From Bacteroides sp. 214 (GTDB taxonomy: Bacteria; Bacteroidota; Bacteroidia; Bacteroidales; Bacteroidaceae): DNA of 64,000 bases. The stretch is from contig NZ_QVML01000001.1 in the NCBI RefSeq assembly GCF_010501015.1, positions 185,845-249,844 on the forward strand. Reading direction: 5' to 3'. The notes beneath the pieces were generated by a model, which saw only the letters and a program-made list of their open reading frames with translations, searched no databases and was not told the origin of the DNA. The stretch's first letter is position 1; every line of letters starts with the position of its first letter. This document shows, piece by piece, positions 54,406-64,000 of this stretch. The translations under genes were made by a program, and so were the position numbers.

Positions 54406-55818
54406 ATGAATATCTTGAAAAACACTTCGTTCTTATGCGGCGTATTGCTGTTGCTGTCGTGTACAACTTCCAAGCCTCAGTACGAAACTATTACTGTGGA
54501 AGCGCCTTTCCACATGGAACCAATAAAAGTCTTTATCTATCCCGAAAAGGATTTCTCTATAGCCGACTTTGGAGCTGTGGCAGATGGTAAAACCATGAAT
54601 ACCGAAGCCATTGCTAAAGCCATAGATGCTTGCAACCAAAAAGGAGGTGGTAGGGTAGTAGTTCCTGCTGGTGAGTGGCTTACAGGACCAGTTCATTTCA
54701 AAAGCAACATAAATCTACATTTAGAGGAAGGTGCGGTATTGCGCTTTACGGACAATCCTGCCGATTATCTTCCTGCTGTGATGACCTCATGGGAGGGTAT
54801 GGAGTGTTATAACTATTCTCCGTTGCTCTATGCCTTCGATTGTGAGAATGTTGCCATCACCGGAAAGGGTACGTTGAAACCCTATATGGATAATTGGAAG
54901 GTATGGTTCAAACGACCAAAACCACACATGGATGCTTTGGCACAACTATATCATTGGGCATCTACCGATGTGCCGGTCGAAGAACGTCAGATGGCAGTGA
55001 ACGACAATAATCTGCGCCCGCACCTTATTCATTTTAACCGTTGTAAGAACGTGTTGCTGGAGGACTTCGTGATTCGCGAAAGCCCTTTCTGGACAATACA
55101 TCTTTTTATGTGCGACGGTGGAGTGGTGCGCAACCTCGATGTGTATGCTCACGGTCATAACAACGATGGGGTAGACCTTGAAATGTCACGCAACTTCCTG
55201 ATAGAAGATTGTATTTTTGACCAGGGAGATGATGCTGTGGTTATTAAAGCAGGCCGCAACCGCGATGCGTGGCGACTGAATACCCCTTGCGAAAACATCG
55301 TGGTTCGTAACTGCGAAATACGCGACGGACATACGCTGCTGGGTATCGGAAGCGAACTCTCGGGGGGTGTACGCAATGTCTATATGGACAATTGCCATGC
55401 AACGAAGTCTGTGCATCGTTTCTTCTTCATCAAATCAAACCACCGTCGTGGCGGCTTTGTAGAGAACATAACTATGCAAAACGTTACCTGTGGCTCTACC
55501 TTGCGCGTACTCGAAATAGATACTGATGTGCTCTATCAATGGAAAAATCTTGTGCCAACCTATGAAACAAGCATTACAAAAATAGAAGGTATCTACCTTA
55601 ACAATGTTTCTTGTGCCAATGCCAAAGCCATCTACGACCTCAAGGGCGATGAACGGCTGCCGATACGTAACGTAGAGATAAAGAACGTACACGTAGATAC
55701 AATTACCGAGTTTGTAAAGCACGTACAGTTTACGGAGAATATCGTGGAGGAAAATGTTAGTTTCGATACCTTCACAGGAGATGCTAAGGTGATGTTGGAG
55801 TATCCGGACTATAATTAG
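54406..55818 (+). CDS. GH28 polygalacturonase-family lipoprotein
   Basis: 470 residues from MNILKNTSFLCG; an earlier in-frame TTG at 54373 falls inside the -7 box and is rejected. Lipobox LLLSC-TTSK. Right-handed parallel beta-helix with GH28 motifs: NNDGVDLEMS, DQGDDAVVIKAG (catalytic Asp pair), GIGSELSGGVRNVY in place of the usual GHG block, and FFIKSNHRRGGF. It hydrolyses alpha-1,4 galacturonic bonds or rhamnogalacturonan. It is separated from HTCS 55855 by 36 nt. Confidence 0.9.
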   Translation: MNILKNTSFLCGVLLLLSCTTSKPQYETITVEAPFHMEPIKVFIYPEKDFSIADFGAVADGKTMNTEAIAKAIDACNQKGGGRVVVPAGEWLTGPVHFKSNINLHLEEGAVLRFTDNPADYLPAVMTSWEGMECYNYSPLLYAFDCENVAITGKGTLKPYMDNWKVWFKRPKPHMDALAQLYHWASTDVPVEERQMAVNDNNLRPHLIHFNRCKNVLLEDFVIRESPFWTIHLFMCDGGVVRNLDVYAHGHNNDGVDLEMSRNFLIEDCIFDQGDDAVVIKAGRNRDAWRLNTPCENIVVRNCEIRDGHTLLGIGSELSGGVRNVYMDNCHATKSVHRFFFIKSNHRRGGFVENITMQNVTCGSTLRVLEIDTDVLYQWKNLVPTYETSITKIEGIYLNNVSCANAKAIYDLKGDERLPIRNVEIKNVHVDTITEFVKHVQFTENIVEENVSFDTFTGDAKVMLEYPDYN

Positions 55819-55854
55819 GAAAAACAAGTTTTTTTCCTTATCATTGCATATCTA

Positions 55855-58800
55855 ATGCAAATGAAACGCAATCATCTCATAACATTATTATTGTTGTGCT
55901 TGTTCGCAACCGTTCGAGCACAACAATCCTACTTTTTTAAACAATACACGGTCGAAGATGGCTTTCAGCAAAACACAATAAGCTCTATACTGCAAGATCA
56001 TAAAGGGTTAATGTGGTTTGCCACGTGGGATGGCATCTATCGTTTCGATGGTTACAGTTTCCGGAATTACAAAAACTCTGTCAATCCTCAGAGCCATTTT
56101 CTCAGCAACCGTATTCTTTCTATAAAAGAAGATACCTTTGGGTTTATATGGGCGTTGGGTTATGACAATAGAATTTCACGACTCAATACGCATAAAGAAG
56201 ATATATCTGCCGTACTCAAAGAAGATGAGTATGTAAAGGATTATTTCGTGCTTCCCAACGGACAAACATGGCTCATAACCGAACACAATGGGTTAATTCT
56301 ATATACAACCAACCCTAAAGACCAAGAGATTCAGCCTCGAAACATTTCGCAGGAACTCAATTTATCAACCAATAGTAAAGACTATCACAAAGTATTTGCC
56401 GACAATGATGGAAATAGTTGGCTACTTACCGGAATGGGGCTTTACAGATATACAGAAAACGACTCTATTTACTTCCCTATACCCATAAAGCAGGCCTTTT
56501 TAGATATGCAGGAAGGAGTCGAATATCTTTACTTTGCCTCCGAAAATGGAGAAGTGTGGAAATACCACAAAGCAACGGGGCGTTATGAAATATTGCAACT
56601 TCCCGTCAGAACACGCATTATAAACCTACAGCTACTAACCAGTGGCAAACTCTGTTGTGGTACCGAAACAGACGGTTTCTTCCTGATGAACACTGATGGT
56701 AAAGAGAAACAGCATTTCTCCACCGCAACCCACAAAGTGATGTCTGATAATGCAGTTAGACTCATATACGAAGATGCTTACGGTGAATTGTGGATACAGC
56801 AAAAAGCAAATGGTGTAACACACTTCAACCCACAAACGGGCGAAATGAGGCGGTATGAAATACACGACAGGCATGGAAATCTGATTACCGACGGACGCTA
56901 TCCACAAATAATAGTGGAGGATTCGTACGGAAATCTATATATACACCCCACAGGAGGAGGTTTTGCCAGTTACGACCGGAAAAATAAAAAGCTCGTTCCC
57001 CTGTACAACAAACAACTGTTGGACGGTTGGCGCGATTCTGATTTGGTAATGTTCGTCTACATGGATAGGCAGGATAATGTGTGGCTTAGCTCACAATCCA
57101 ATGGAATAGAGAAGATAGCCAGCAAAAGCGAACATTTCGCTTTTCATGCTCCACCCCAGCTAAGGCAGGAGCAAATAAACAATCGATCCGTATTTATGGA
57201 TCGCGAAGGACGCACATGGGTAGGTTATGCACATCGTGGTATTGGTGTGTATGATAAAAATCACCAATTCTTAGGTTATCTGCAAAAAGACGGGACGCTA
57301 TCCAAAACCAAGAACACATTACGTATTCGTGCAAATACCATCGTACAAGACCACGAAGGTACTATCTGGATGGGATTTAAGAAATATGGTGTCATGGCTC
57401 TTACTCCCGGAAAACAGCCCAATACATTCACCATATCGCATTTCTTGAATGATGAAAAAGATATTTTCAGCTTGAGCTACAACGATGTGTTTCATATATT
57501 CGAAGATGATGAACAGCGCATGTGGTTTGTAACCTTGCTTGGCGGTATCAATTACCTCGAAAAAGCAGAAGACGGTACTTACCGCTTTATTAATTGGCGC
57601 AACAAACTCAAGAATTATCCGGTAAAAATAAGTAGGACACGCCACATGATAACCGACCATAATGGAAAGTTATGGCTTGCCACTACGGATGGTATCTTTG
57701 TGTTCGATGAGAAGTTTGAAAACCCTTCTAAACTGCAATTCGAAAACATTAAGAATGAATCAGGAAACCCATACAGTTTAGGCAATAGCGATGTGCAATT
57801 CATTCTTAAAACCAAACGTGGCGAAATATACGCGGCAACCTTTGGTGGAGGGTTTAGCCGTTTGCTCTCTTACGAACACGGGGAAGCGAAATTCAAGACC
57901 TATACACAGCAAGATGGGCTATTGTCGGACATACTCCTCTCTATGATCGAAGACGCTCAAGGCAATATCTGGATTGTAGCAGCCGAAGGACTCTCTAAGT
58001 TCAATCCCGAAACCGAGCAGTTCGAAAACTTCTCTACCAAGGACTTCCCCGAATCAATACGCTTCAATGATGGCGTGGGTTATTATTCGCAAGAAAACGC
58101 CACTCTAATGCTCAATACACAGCAAGGCTTACTCTGCTTCAATCCCGAAACAGTAAACAAATCAGCCTATATTCCGCCCATCGTTATTTCTCAGTTGCAG
58201 CTAAGCGATAAAGTAATTACTCCGGGCGATGCCACACACATCCTTTCGAGTAATATAGACGAAATATCCAAACTGGTGTTGAGTCATAAGCAGAAGTCTT
58301 TCAGCATCCGGTTTGCTGCTATAGATATGACCAACCCGCACAACATTTCCTATATGTATCGGCTGAAAGGTTTTGAGGAGCGTTGGAACCAAAGCGGTAA
58401 AATACCAGTAGCCAACTACACCAATATTCCTAAAGGGAATTACACTCTCGAAATACGCTCTACCAACAGTGACGGTGTATGGGTGGATAATACACGAGCA
58501 CTCGCAATACAAATATTACCTTCGTTTTGGGAAACTCCATGGGCATATCTAATCTATGCATTTGCTTGGATGCTTTTTGTGTTTGCTGTGGTCTACATAC
58601 TCTTCACATTCTATCGCTTGCGGCATAAAGTGAATATGGAACAGAAAATGTCCGATCTTAAGATTCGCTTTTTTACCAGCATATCGCACGAACTACGCAC
58701 ACCGCTCACGCTTATTTCGGCTCCTGTGCGGAAGGTGCTTAGTCGCAACGATTTAACTCCCGAAGCGCGGGCAGACCTACTGTTAGTGGATAGAAATACC

Positions 58801-60231
58801 AATCGGATGAATTTCTTGATTAACCAGCTACTCGACTTCCGGAAAATACAAAATCATAAAATGAAGATGAGGGTGCAGCAAACGGAGATAATCGCCTTCA
58901 CCCGGCAGGTGATGGATTGCTTTACCGCTTTGGCTGTGGAACGGCAGATAACCTTTGTTCTGCAAACAGAGCTAACCGCCGCTCTTCTTTGGGTAGATGT
59001 GGAAAAGTTTGAGAAGATGCTCTTCAACTTGATAGCCAATGCTTTTAAGTACACGCCAAAGGGACGAAAAATAGAAATAGTAATCAAGGAAAACAATCAC
59101 GACATACAAATAAATATCTGTGATGAAGGAATAGGTATCCCCGAAGAAAAACAAAAACATCTTTTCGAACGCTTCGAAACAGCCATTACCGAAAATGTAT
59201 TCAATCAGGCAAGCACAGGTATCGGACTCTCGCTAACCAAAGAGTTGATAGAGCTGCATAATGGCAGAATATCTTTAGACAGCCAGCCGGGGCAGGGGAG
59301 TGTTTTTACCCTGACGCTTAAAAAAGGAAAAACACATTTTGACCCCTCCACAGAGTTCCTGCAAGAAGACAATGAGGTTGCCTATGTTTATAACGTAGAT
59401 ACTGTTTCGGCATTGGGCATTTCCGCCAAAGAGTTAAAAGAACCTCTCGCCACCAACAACGAAGCTGAAAAAAGAACCCTCCTCATAGTAGAAGACAATG
59501 AAGACCTGCGACTGTTTTTGCGCTCCATCTTCGAGTCCGATTTCTTTGTGATTGAAGCCGAAGATGGAGAAAAAGCTTTGGCATTGGCGCAATTGCATGT
59601 TCCCGAACTAATCATCAGCGATGTGATGATGCCTGTGAAAGACGGTATAGAAATGTTATCCGAATTGCGTGCCGATGTAGGAATAAGTCACATCCCGGTT
59701 ATTCTGCTAACGTCACGATCTACCGTAGAAAACCGTATCGAAGGTATTGAACTTGGTGCCGACGATTATATCACCAAGCCCTTTGATGCCAATTACCTCC
59801 ATGCCCGTGTACTGAACTTATTAACTCAGCGGGGCAAGCTGCAACAGTACTATCGGTCGTTGCTTCCTGCCGATACATCTACTGCAGAGCCACTTACAAA
59901 AACTATTCCTTCCAATAGCCAACTCTTTATGGCACGTCTTCTTAAAGCGATAGAAAAGCACATTGGCAATGGAAATCTCAAAGTAGAAGATCTGGCACAG
60001 GAAATAGGTATGGGAAGAAATCTATTCTTCAAAAAGATTAAAAGCCTGACAGGCCTCTCGCCTGTGGAATTTTTAAGAGACATCCGCTTGAACCGTGCTG
60101 CTGAAATTATCAAAACTACCGACCTCACTATTTCGCAAGTAGCCTACGAAGTAGGGTTTAACGATGCGCATTACTTCAGTAAATGCTTCAAAATGAAATT
60201 TGGAGTAACACCTACCGAGTATAGAGAATAA
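55855..60231 (+). CDS. hybrid two-component system regulator (HTCS)
   Basis: 1458 residues: signal peptide (1-22), Reg_prop beta-propeller sensor (about 25-770), Y_Y_Y domain (about 800-870), membrane helix (about 895-917), HisKA with SISHELRTPLTLIS (His945), HATPase_c (about 1050-1160; ATPase boxes NLIANAFKYT, DEGIGIP, TGIGLSLTKE), receiver (about 1205-1320; phospho-acceptor Asp1256 in ISDVMMP) and AraC DNA-binding domain (about 1355-1458; HTH motif ISQVAYEVGFNDAHYFSKCF). It senses a periplasmic oligosaccharide and activates the locus. It lies between GH28 and a SusC gene. Confidence 0.95.
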   Translation: MQMKRNHLITLLLLCLFATVRAQQSYFFKQYTVEDGFQQNTISSILQDHKGLMWFATWDGIYRFDGYSFRNYKNSVNPQSHFLSNRILSIKEDTFGFIWALGYDNRISRLNTHKEDISAVLKEDEYVKDYFVLPNGQTWLITEHNGLILYTTNPKDQEIQPRNISQELNLSTNSKDYHKVFADNDGNSWLLTGMGLYRYTENDSIYFPIPIKQAFLDMQEGVEYLYFASENGEVWKYHKATGRYEILQLPVRTRIINLQLLTSGKLCCGTETDGFFLMNTDGKEKQHFSTATHKVMSDNAVRLIYEDAYGELWIQQKANGVTHFNPQTGEMRRYEIHDRHGNLITDGRYPQIIVEDSYGNLYIHPTGGGFASYDRKNKKLVPLYNKQLLDGWRDSDLVMFVYMDRQDNVWLSSQSNGIEKIASKSEHFAFHAPPQLRQEQINNRSVFMDREGRTWVGYAHRGIGVYDKNHQFLGYLQKDGTLSKTKNTLRIRANTIVQDHEGTIWMGFKKYGVMALTPGKQPNTFTISHFLNDEKDIFSLSYNDVFHIFEDDEQRMWFVTLLGGINYLEKAEDGTYRFINWRNKLKNYPVKISRTRHMITDHNGKLWLATTDGIFVFDEKFENPSKLQFENIKNESGNPYSLGNSDVQFILKTKRGEIYAATFGGGFSRLLSYEHGEAKFKTYTQQDGLLSDILLSMIEDAQGNIWIVAAEGLSKFNPETEQFENFSTKDFPESIRFNDGVGYYSQENATLMLNTQQGLLCFNPETVNKSAYIPPIVISQLQLSDKVITPGDATHILSSNIDEISKLVLSHKQKSFSIRFAAIDMTNPHNISYMYRLKGFEERWNQSGKIPVANYTNIPKGNYTLEIRSTNSDGVWVDNTRALAIQILPSFWETPWAYLIYAFAWMLFVFAVVYILFTFYRLRHKVNMEQKMSDLKIRFFTSISHELRTPLTLISAPVRKVLSRNDLTPEARADLLLVDRNTNRMNFLINQLLDFRKIQNHKMKMRVQQTEIIAFTRQVMDCFTALAVERQITFVLQTELTAALLWVDVEKFEKMLFNLIANAFKYTPKGRKIEIVIKENNHDIQINICDEGIGIPEEKQKHLFERFETAITENVFNQASTGIGLSLTKELIELHNGRISLDSQPGQGSVFTLTLKKGKTHFDPSTEFLQEDNEVAYVYNVDTVSALGISAKELKEPLATNNEAEKRTLLIVEDNEDLRLFLRSIFESDFFVIEAEDGEKALALAQLHVPELIISDVMMPVKDGIEMLSELRADVGISHIPVILLTSRSTVENRIEGIELGADDYITKPFDANYLHARVLNLLTQRGKLQQYYRSLLPADTSTAEPLTKTIPSNSQLFMARLLKAIEKHIGNGNLKVEDLAQEIGMGRNLFFKKIKSLTGLSPVEFLRDIRLNRAAEIIKTTDLTISQVAYEVGFNDAHYFSKCFKMKFGVTPTEYRE

Positions 60232-60236
60232 TTTTT

Positions 60237-60307
60237 CAGTCAGTTTGCTACCAGAAGCCAGTGAAATAATTCAAAAAAACAGTCACTCCTGAGGTAGAAA
60301 GCAGTCG
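60237..60307 (-). repeat. 22-bp-phased repeat array, family I (inverse)
   Basis: CAGTCA at 60237, CAGTGA at 60259, CAGTCA at 60280 and CAGTCG at 60302: steps 22, 21, 22, the same step pattern as the array at 4695. It starts 6 nt after the HTCS stop, upstream of SusC 60480. Confidence 0.65.
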
Positions 60308-60322
60308 GAAAGGTAAAATAAT

Positions 60323-60370
60323 TACCCTCGATTAGTAGAATATTTACCCTCAATGCAATAAATCTACCTT
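60323..60370 (+). repeat. short TACCCT/TACCTT phased run before SusC 60480
   Basis: TACCCTC at 60323, TACCCT at 60345 (step 22) and TACCTT at 60365 (step 20). It directly continues the preceding 22-bp array. Only two good copies, so the phasing could be chance. TACCTTTA is also a near -7 box. Confidence 0.35.
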
Positions 60371-60426
60371 TATACGTACGATTATTACAGATATTTTAAC
60401 AACCACATCTTAATATTGCAGGTAAT

Positions 60427-60444
60427 TTGTACACGGTGCAAACA
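60427..60444 (+). promoter_or_regulatory. inverted repeat TTTGTAC-ACG-GTGCAAA before SusC 60480
   Basis: TTTGTAC and GTGCAAA are near-reverse complements (T/C variation) with a 3-nt spacer, the same TTG(T/C)AC word found upstream of SusC 48338. A candidate regulator site about 40 nt before the start. Confidence 0.4.
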
Positions 60445-60479
60445 AAACTAATATTGTATTAATAAACACATTTATCAAA

Positions 60480-63400
60480 ATGATGGAATCTAATTCTTTG
60501 AAAATGAACCGAAGCAAACTGCTTGCAGTTGCATTGCTTTGTTTTGGCTTCATGGCTGGGAGTCCACTTTTAGCAACAGCTAACAGTACCTCCACACATG
60601 CCACACAACAAACCTCCACAGTAACCGGTACTGTTGTCGATGCTACGGGCGAAGCTGTCATCGGTGCTTCTGTTGTAGTGAAGGGAACCACCAACGGTGT
60701 TATTACCAATCTGGATGGTAACTTTACTCTCTCTAATGTGCCCGAAGGTGCTACGCTTCAGATAAGCTACTTGGGTTATCTTCCTACAGAAGTAAAAGCT
60801 ACTACCGGAAAAGCACTTCGTATCGAATTAAAAGAAGATACACAAGTGCTGGACGAAGTAGTGGTAATTGGCTATGGTACTGTGAAGAAGAGCGACGTAA
60901 CAGGTGCCTTGACACGTATTACCGACAAGACAATTAAGGAACGCCCCGTTCAGAACGCTCTGCAAGCATTGCAAGGAAAAGCTCCCGGTGTACACATCAC
61001 TACCAATACCCGTCCGGGTGAGCTTGGCAATGTACGTATTCGTGGTAATCGTTCAATCAATGCTACCAACGACCCACTTTATGTAATTGACGGTATTCCG
61101 ATGACAGCGGGTTCGGTGGGCGACATCAACCCCAATGATATCGAATCTATGGAAATCTTAAAAGATGCTTCTGCTACAGCTATTTACGGTTCTCGTGGTG
61201 CTAATGGTGTGGTACTTATAACCAGTAAGAAAGGCAAGACAGGCAAAACCACCATCAATTACGATGGAACGGTAACTTTTACTGATATTCACTCCCTGAC
61301 AGACTGGATGGACTCGGGCGAACTCATTGATTGGAATCGTCAAGCATACATCAATACAGGTGCTTATACTGGTAGTTACGGTAATGCTCCCGATCCGAAT
61401 ATCGACGGTAACCTACTCTTTGGGGGAGTTTCAAACTATCCTTATTTGAACCAATATTTCCAGAAAGCATGGGAGTATAATGCTGACGGCTCATACAAAA
61501 TGCGCGCGGCAACCGAACACGAAAAGAATGTATTGGGCTACGCCGATCAAGTACCGGTGTACAATTCCAGAAACATTCCAACCACCCCTTGGACAGACTA
61601 TGTAACCCGTACAGGTGTTACTCACAACCATCAGATTTCTATATCTGCCGGAAGCGAGAACTCAAAGCTCTACATCTCTATGGGCTATTTGAATCAGGAA
61701 TCACCTATGTTCGACCAGTATTACCAACGTTTCACTGCCAATATCAACGGAGAAATTCAAGCAACAAAATGGTTGAAAGTAGGTATGGGTATGAATGCCA
61801 ATACATCTAAACAAGATTATGGTATTATCAGCAATACTTCGAATACTACGTACAAAGACTCTTACGGATATGCCATCTCTAAAATGCCTTATGCACCTGC
61901 ATACGACGAAAATGGTGTTCCACTCAACGTAACCGATGGTCCTTCCAAGTATAACCCAATGTTAGACATTGACCAAGCCACACACGAAACCCGTAACTAT
62001 GGTTTGATGTTCAGTTCTTATCTGGAAGCAAAGATACTACCTTGGCTGAAGTGGCGTACGAACCTTGGTGCACAATACCGTAACTCTCGTTTGGGTAGCT
62101 ACTATGGCAATGATTTCTCTAATCCTATTGCTCACTCTGCGTATGCTCCTAATACAGCTTACAACAATCACTCCATTCGTACTGCTTGGACGTTGGAAAA
62201 CTTACTTTATGCAGACAAAACTTTCAATAAGATACATACAGTTAGTGCTACATTGATGCAGTCTGCTGAGTATTACCGCACCGAAGGCTTAAATGTACGC
62301 GCATACAACTGTACATTCCCTACAGCTTTATGGTATAGCGTAGGAAACTCTGATACTACTAAGGCTGGTATCGGTTCTTCTTTCTCAAAGCAACTTCGTG
62401 CTTCGTACATGGCTCGTATCAATTATTCATTGATGGATAGATATTTGCTTACTGTTACCGGTCGTTACGATGGTGCTTCTGTGTTGGCAGAAGGAAACAA
62501 ATGGGATTTCTTCCCTTCTACAGCCATTGCGTGGAAGATGAATGAAGAAGACTTTATGAGTGGCATTGAGTGGATAAACCAATTGAAACTTCGTGTGGGT
62601 TATGGTGTTACAGGTAATGCTTCTATCGGCGCATATACCACTTCGGGCTCTATGACTACTTCGGGTGCAGCTCAGTTCTTTGGTGTGGGAGACATCACAG
62701 CAATCACTACCGGAGCTAAAGCATCTGTACTTCCGAACAAAGATTTAGGTTGGGAAAAGACTGCTTCTACCAATATCGGTGTAGACTTTGGCTTCCTGAA
62801 CAACCGTATCAATGGTAGCATTGAGTACTACGTAGCCAATACGTCGGATTTGTTAATGTCTAAATCGCTACCACTGATGACAGGTTATACCAACATCACC
62901 ACCAATATTGGTAAAACACGTAATAAGGGTATTGAAATAACCCTCTCTACTACCAATATCAAGACAAAAGATTTCACTTGGAAAACAGAATTCACCTTCT
63001 CTAAAAACAAAGAATCTATCGTAGAATTGGCAAACGGTAAAGTAGATGACACAAGTAACGGATGGTTCATCGGTAAACCGATTGACGAAGTTTGGACATA
63101 CAAATACGACAGATTGTGGCAGAACACAGACGAAGACCTCAGGTCATTGGCTCTTTACAAAGCTATCTCCAACACCACCATGCTTCCGGGACAAGCTAAG
63201 CTTGTAGATCAGGATCTGGTTGAAGTATCAGCCGGTACTCCGGGATCTGCTACCAAAACAATTACCTATACCGATGCTGCCGGAAACTCACGCACGGAAG
63301 AAGTTACTTATATGGACAATGGTTACGGTACCATCAACTCGGATGATAACAAGTTCTTAGGATCATTCCAACCCAAATGGATTGGTGGGTTCACTACTAC

Positions 63401-63866
63401 GTTCACTTATAAAAACTGGGAGTTAAGTTCATTTATCTATGCTCGTATGGGCAATCTGTACTACGGGTTGTTACAAACTTACGGTCGTCGTATAGAGTCC
63501 AATGTTTGGAGCGAAGACAATCCTGGTGGTAAGTTCCCACAACCTCGTTCGGGTGGTGTTACTCACACTAGCTATAACGATTATATGAACTACACAAAAG
63601 GAAACATGGTTGCCGTTCGTAACATTGCTCTCTCTTATAGCTTCCCCGAACAACTGTTGAAGAAGATGGGCGTAGGCAGTTTGCAGGTGTACGGACAAGT
63701 ACTGAATCCATTCGTATTTGGTGGAGAGTTAGTTAAATCGGGTATCAACCCTGATGATACAACTGGTTGGACAACAAAGACTAACGCCACCAACTACATT
63801 GGTGGTCAAACCAACAACACTGTGCTGCAACGTAGCTACGTGGTTGGAGTAAGAGTTGGATTTTAA
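60480..63866 (+). CDS. SusC/RagA TonB-dependent transporter
   Basis: 1128 residues. Signal sequence (to about 40), CarboxypepD_reg-like domain (TGTVVDATGEAVIGASVVVK), TonB-box-like VLDEVVVIGYGTVKKSDVTG, plug with QGKAPGVHITTNTRPGELG and GNRSINATNDPLYVIDG, barrel ending RSYVVGVRVGF. Upstream are a 22-bp array, a TACCCT run and a TTTGTAC inverted repeat. It pairs with the SusD starting at 63889. It is related to, but diverged from, SusC 48338. Confidence 0.95.
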   Translation: MMESNSLKMNRSKLLAVALLCFGFMAGSPLLATANSTSTHATQQTSTVTGTVVDATGEAVIGASVVVKGTTNGVITNLDGNFTLSNVPEGATLQISYLGYLPTEVKATTGKALRIELKEDTQVLDEVVVIGYGTVKKSDVTGALTRITDKTIKERPVQNALQALQGKAPGVHITTNTRPGELGNVRIRGNRSINATNDPLYVIDGIPMTAGSVGDINPNDIESMEILKDASATAIYGSRGANGVVLITSKKGKTGKTTINYDGTVTFTDIHSLTDWMDSGELIDWNRQAYINTGAYTGSYGNAPDPNIDGNLLFGGVSNYPYLNQYFQKAWEYNADGSYKMRAATEHEKNVLGYADQVPVYNSRNIPTTPWTDYVTRTGVTHNHQISISAGSENSKLYISMGYLNQESPMFDQYYQRFTANINGEIQATKWLKVGMGMNANTSKQDYGIISNTSNTTYKDSYGYAISKMPYAPAYDENGVPLNVTDGPSKYNPMLDIDQATHETRNYGLMFSSYLEAKILPWLKWRTNLGAQYRNSRLGSYYGNDFSNPIAHSAYAPNTAYNNHSIRTAWTLENLLYADKTFNKIHTVSATLMQSAEYYRTEGLNVRAYNCTFPTALWYSVGNSDTTKAGIGSSFSKQLRASYMARINYSLMDRYLLTVTGRYDGASVLAEGNKWDFFPSTAIAWKMNEEDFMSGIEWINQLKLRVGYGVTGNASIGAYTTSGSMTTSGAAQFFGVGDITAITTGAKASVLPNKDLGWEKTASTNIGVDFGFLNNRINGSIEYYVANTSDLLMSKSLPLMTGYTNITTNIGKTRNKGIEITLSTTNIKTKDFTWKTEFTFSKNKESIVELANGKVDDTSNGWFIGKPIDEVWTYKYDRLWQNTDEDLRSLALYKAISNTTMLPGQAKLVDQDLVEVSAGTPGSATKTITYTDAAGNSRTEEVTYMDNGYGTINSDDNKFLGSFQPKWIGGFTTTFTYKNWELSSFIYARMGNLYYGLLQTYGRRIESNVWSEDNPGGKFPQPRSGGVTHTSYNDYMNYTKGNMVAVRNIALSYSFPEQLLKKMGVGSLQVYGQVLNPFVFGGELVKSGINPDDTTGWTTKTNATNYIGGQTNNTVLQRSYVVGVRVGF

Positions 63867-63888
63867 TAATGCTTAATTAGAGATTAAT

Positions 63889-64000
63889 ATGAAAATGAAA
63901 AAATATATAGTAGCATCTATGATTGCCGCAACCCTTTTTACCTCTTGCGGAGATGACTTCTTGAACGAGAAGATGGTAGCAACCATTACACAAGACTACT
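63889..64000 (+). CDS. SusD/RagB family lipoprotein, N-terminal start only
   Basis: The window ends after 37 codons. MKMKKYIVASMIAATLFTSC is a signal peptide with lipobox, then GDDFLNEKMVATITQDY, the usual DFL-type start of SusD proteins. It follows SusC 60480 by 22 nt. The rest is outside the window. Confidence 0.75.
   Translation, partial: MKMKKYIVASMIAATLFTSCGDDFLNEKMVATITQDY

Overview
The window is a 64-kb piece of a Bacteroidales chromosome, most like Bacteroides. Reasons: three complete SusC/SusD pairs plus a fourth SusC followed by a cut-off SusD, a hybrid two-component regulator (HTCS), a 286-residue primary sigma factor without region 1.1, a Rho with a large low-complexity N-terminal insertion, many lipoproteins, and Bacteroides-type -7 boxes (TAnnTTTG) before several genes. 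I see no phage, transposase, CRISPR array or plasmid gene, and no frame-broken gene. Genes touching the window ends are partial.

Layout. 1-6045: methyltransferase end, 5'-nucleotidase, GNAT acetyltransferase, flavodoxin-like oxidoreductase, two small exported proteins, tRNA-His and a CapA-like protein. 6045-17424 is a mostly minus-strand housekeeping block: folD, ffh, a MATE exporter, a tandem pair of TPR sensor kinases (one apparently catalytically dead), rho and tilS. 17526-24055 is a plus-strand block: NlpC/P60 endopeptidase, Tat-type dipeptide epimerase, transglutaminase-like lipoprotein, HtrA/DegP protease and rpoD. 24213-25848 holds a small hypothetical and a clostripain-like peptidase.

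From 26093 on the window is polysaccharide (pectin) utilisation. A minus-strand unit (44887 to 26093) reads FAS1 protein, SusC, SusD, FAS1, FAS1, SusC, SusD, PL9-like pectate lyase with a type IX secretion tail. A second locus (45430-64000) has a CE7-type esterase and a GH105-type unsaturated uronyl hydrolase on the minus strand. On the plus strand it has SusC, SusD, a small lipoprotein, GH28 polygalacturonase, HTCS regulator, SusC and the start of a SusD. Together they would bind, cut, import and de-esterify galacturonan and rhamnogalacturonan fragments.

The most unusual signal is not a gene. At least seven intergenic regions carry short arrays whose core motifs repeat at 22-bp pitch (occasionally 21 or 23), about two turns of DNA. 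The sequences fall into several families. One composite element occurs twice, about 29 kb apart in opposite orientation, with identical internal spacing. Truncated relatives lie at other loci. I do not recognise this element. It is described under repeats and findings.
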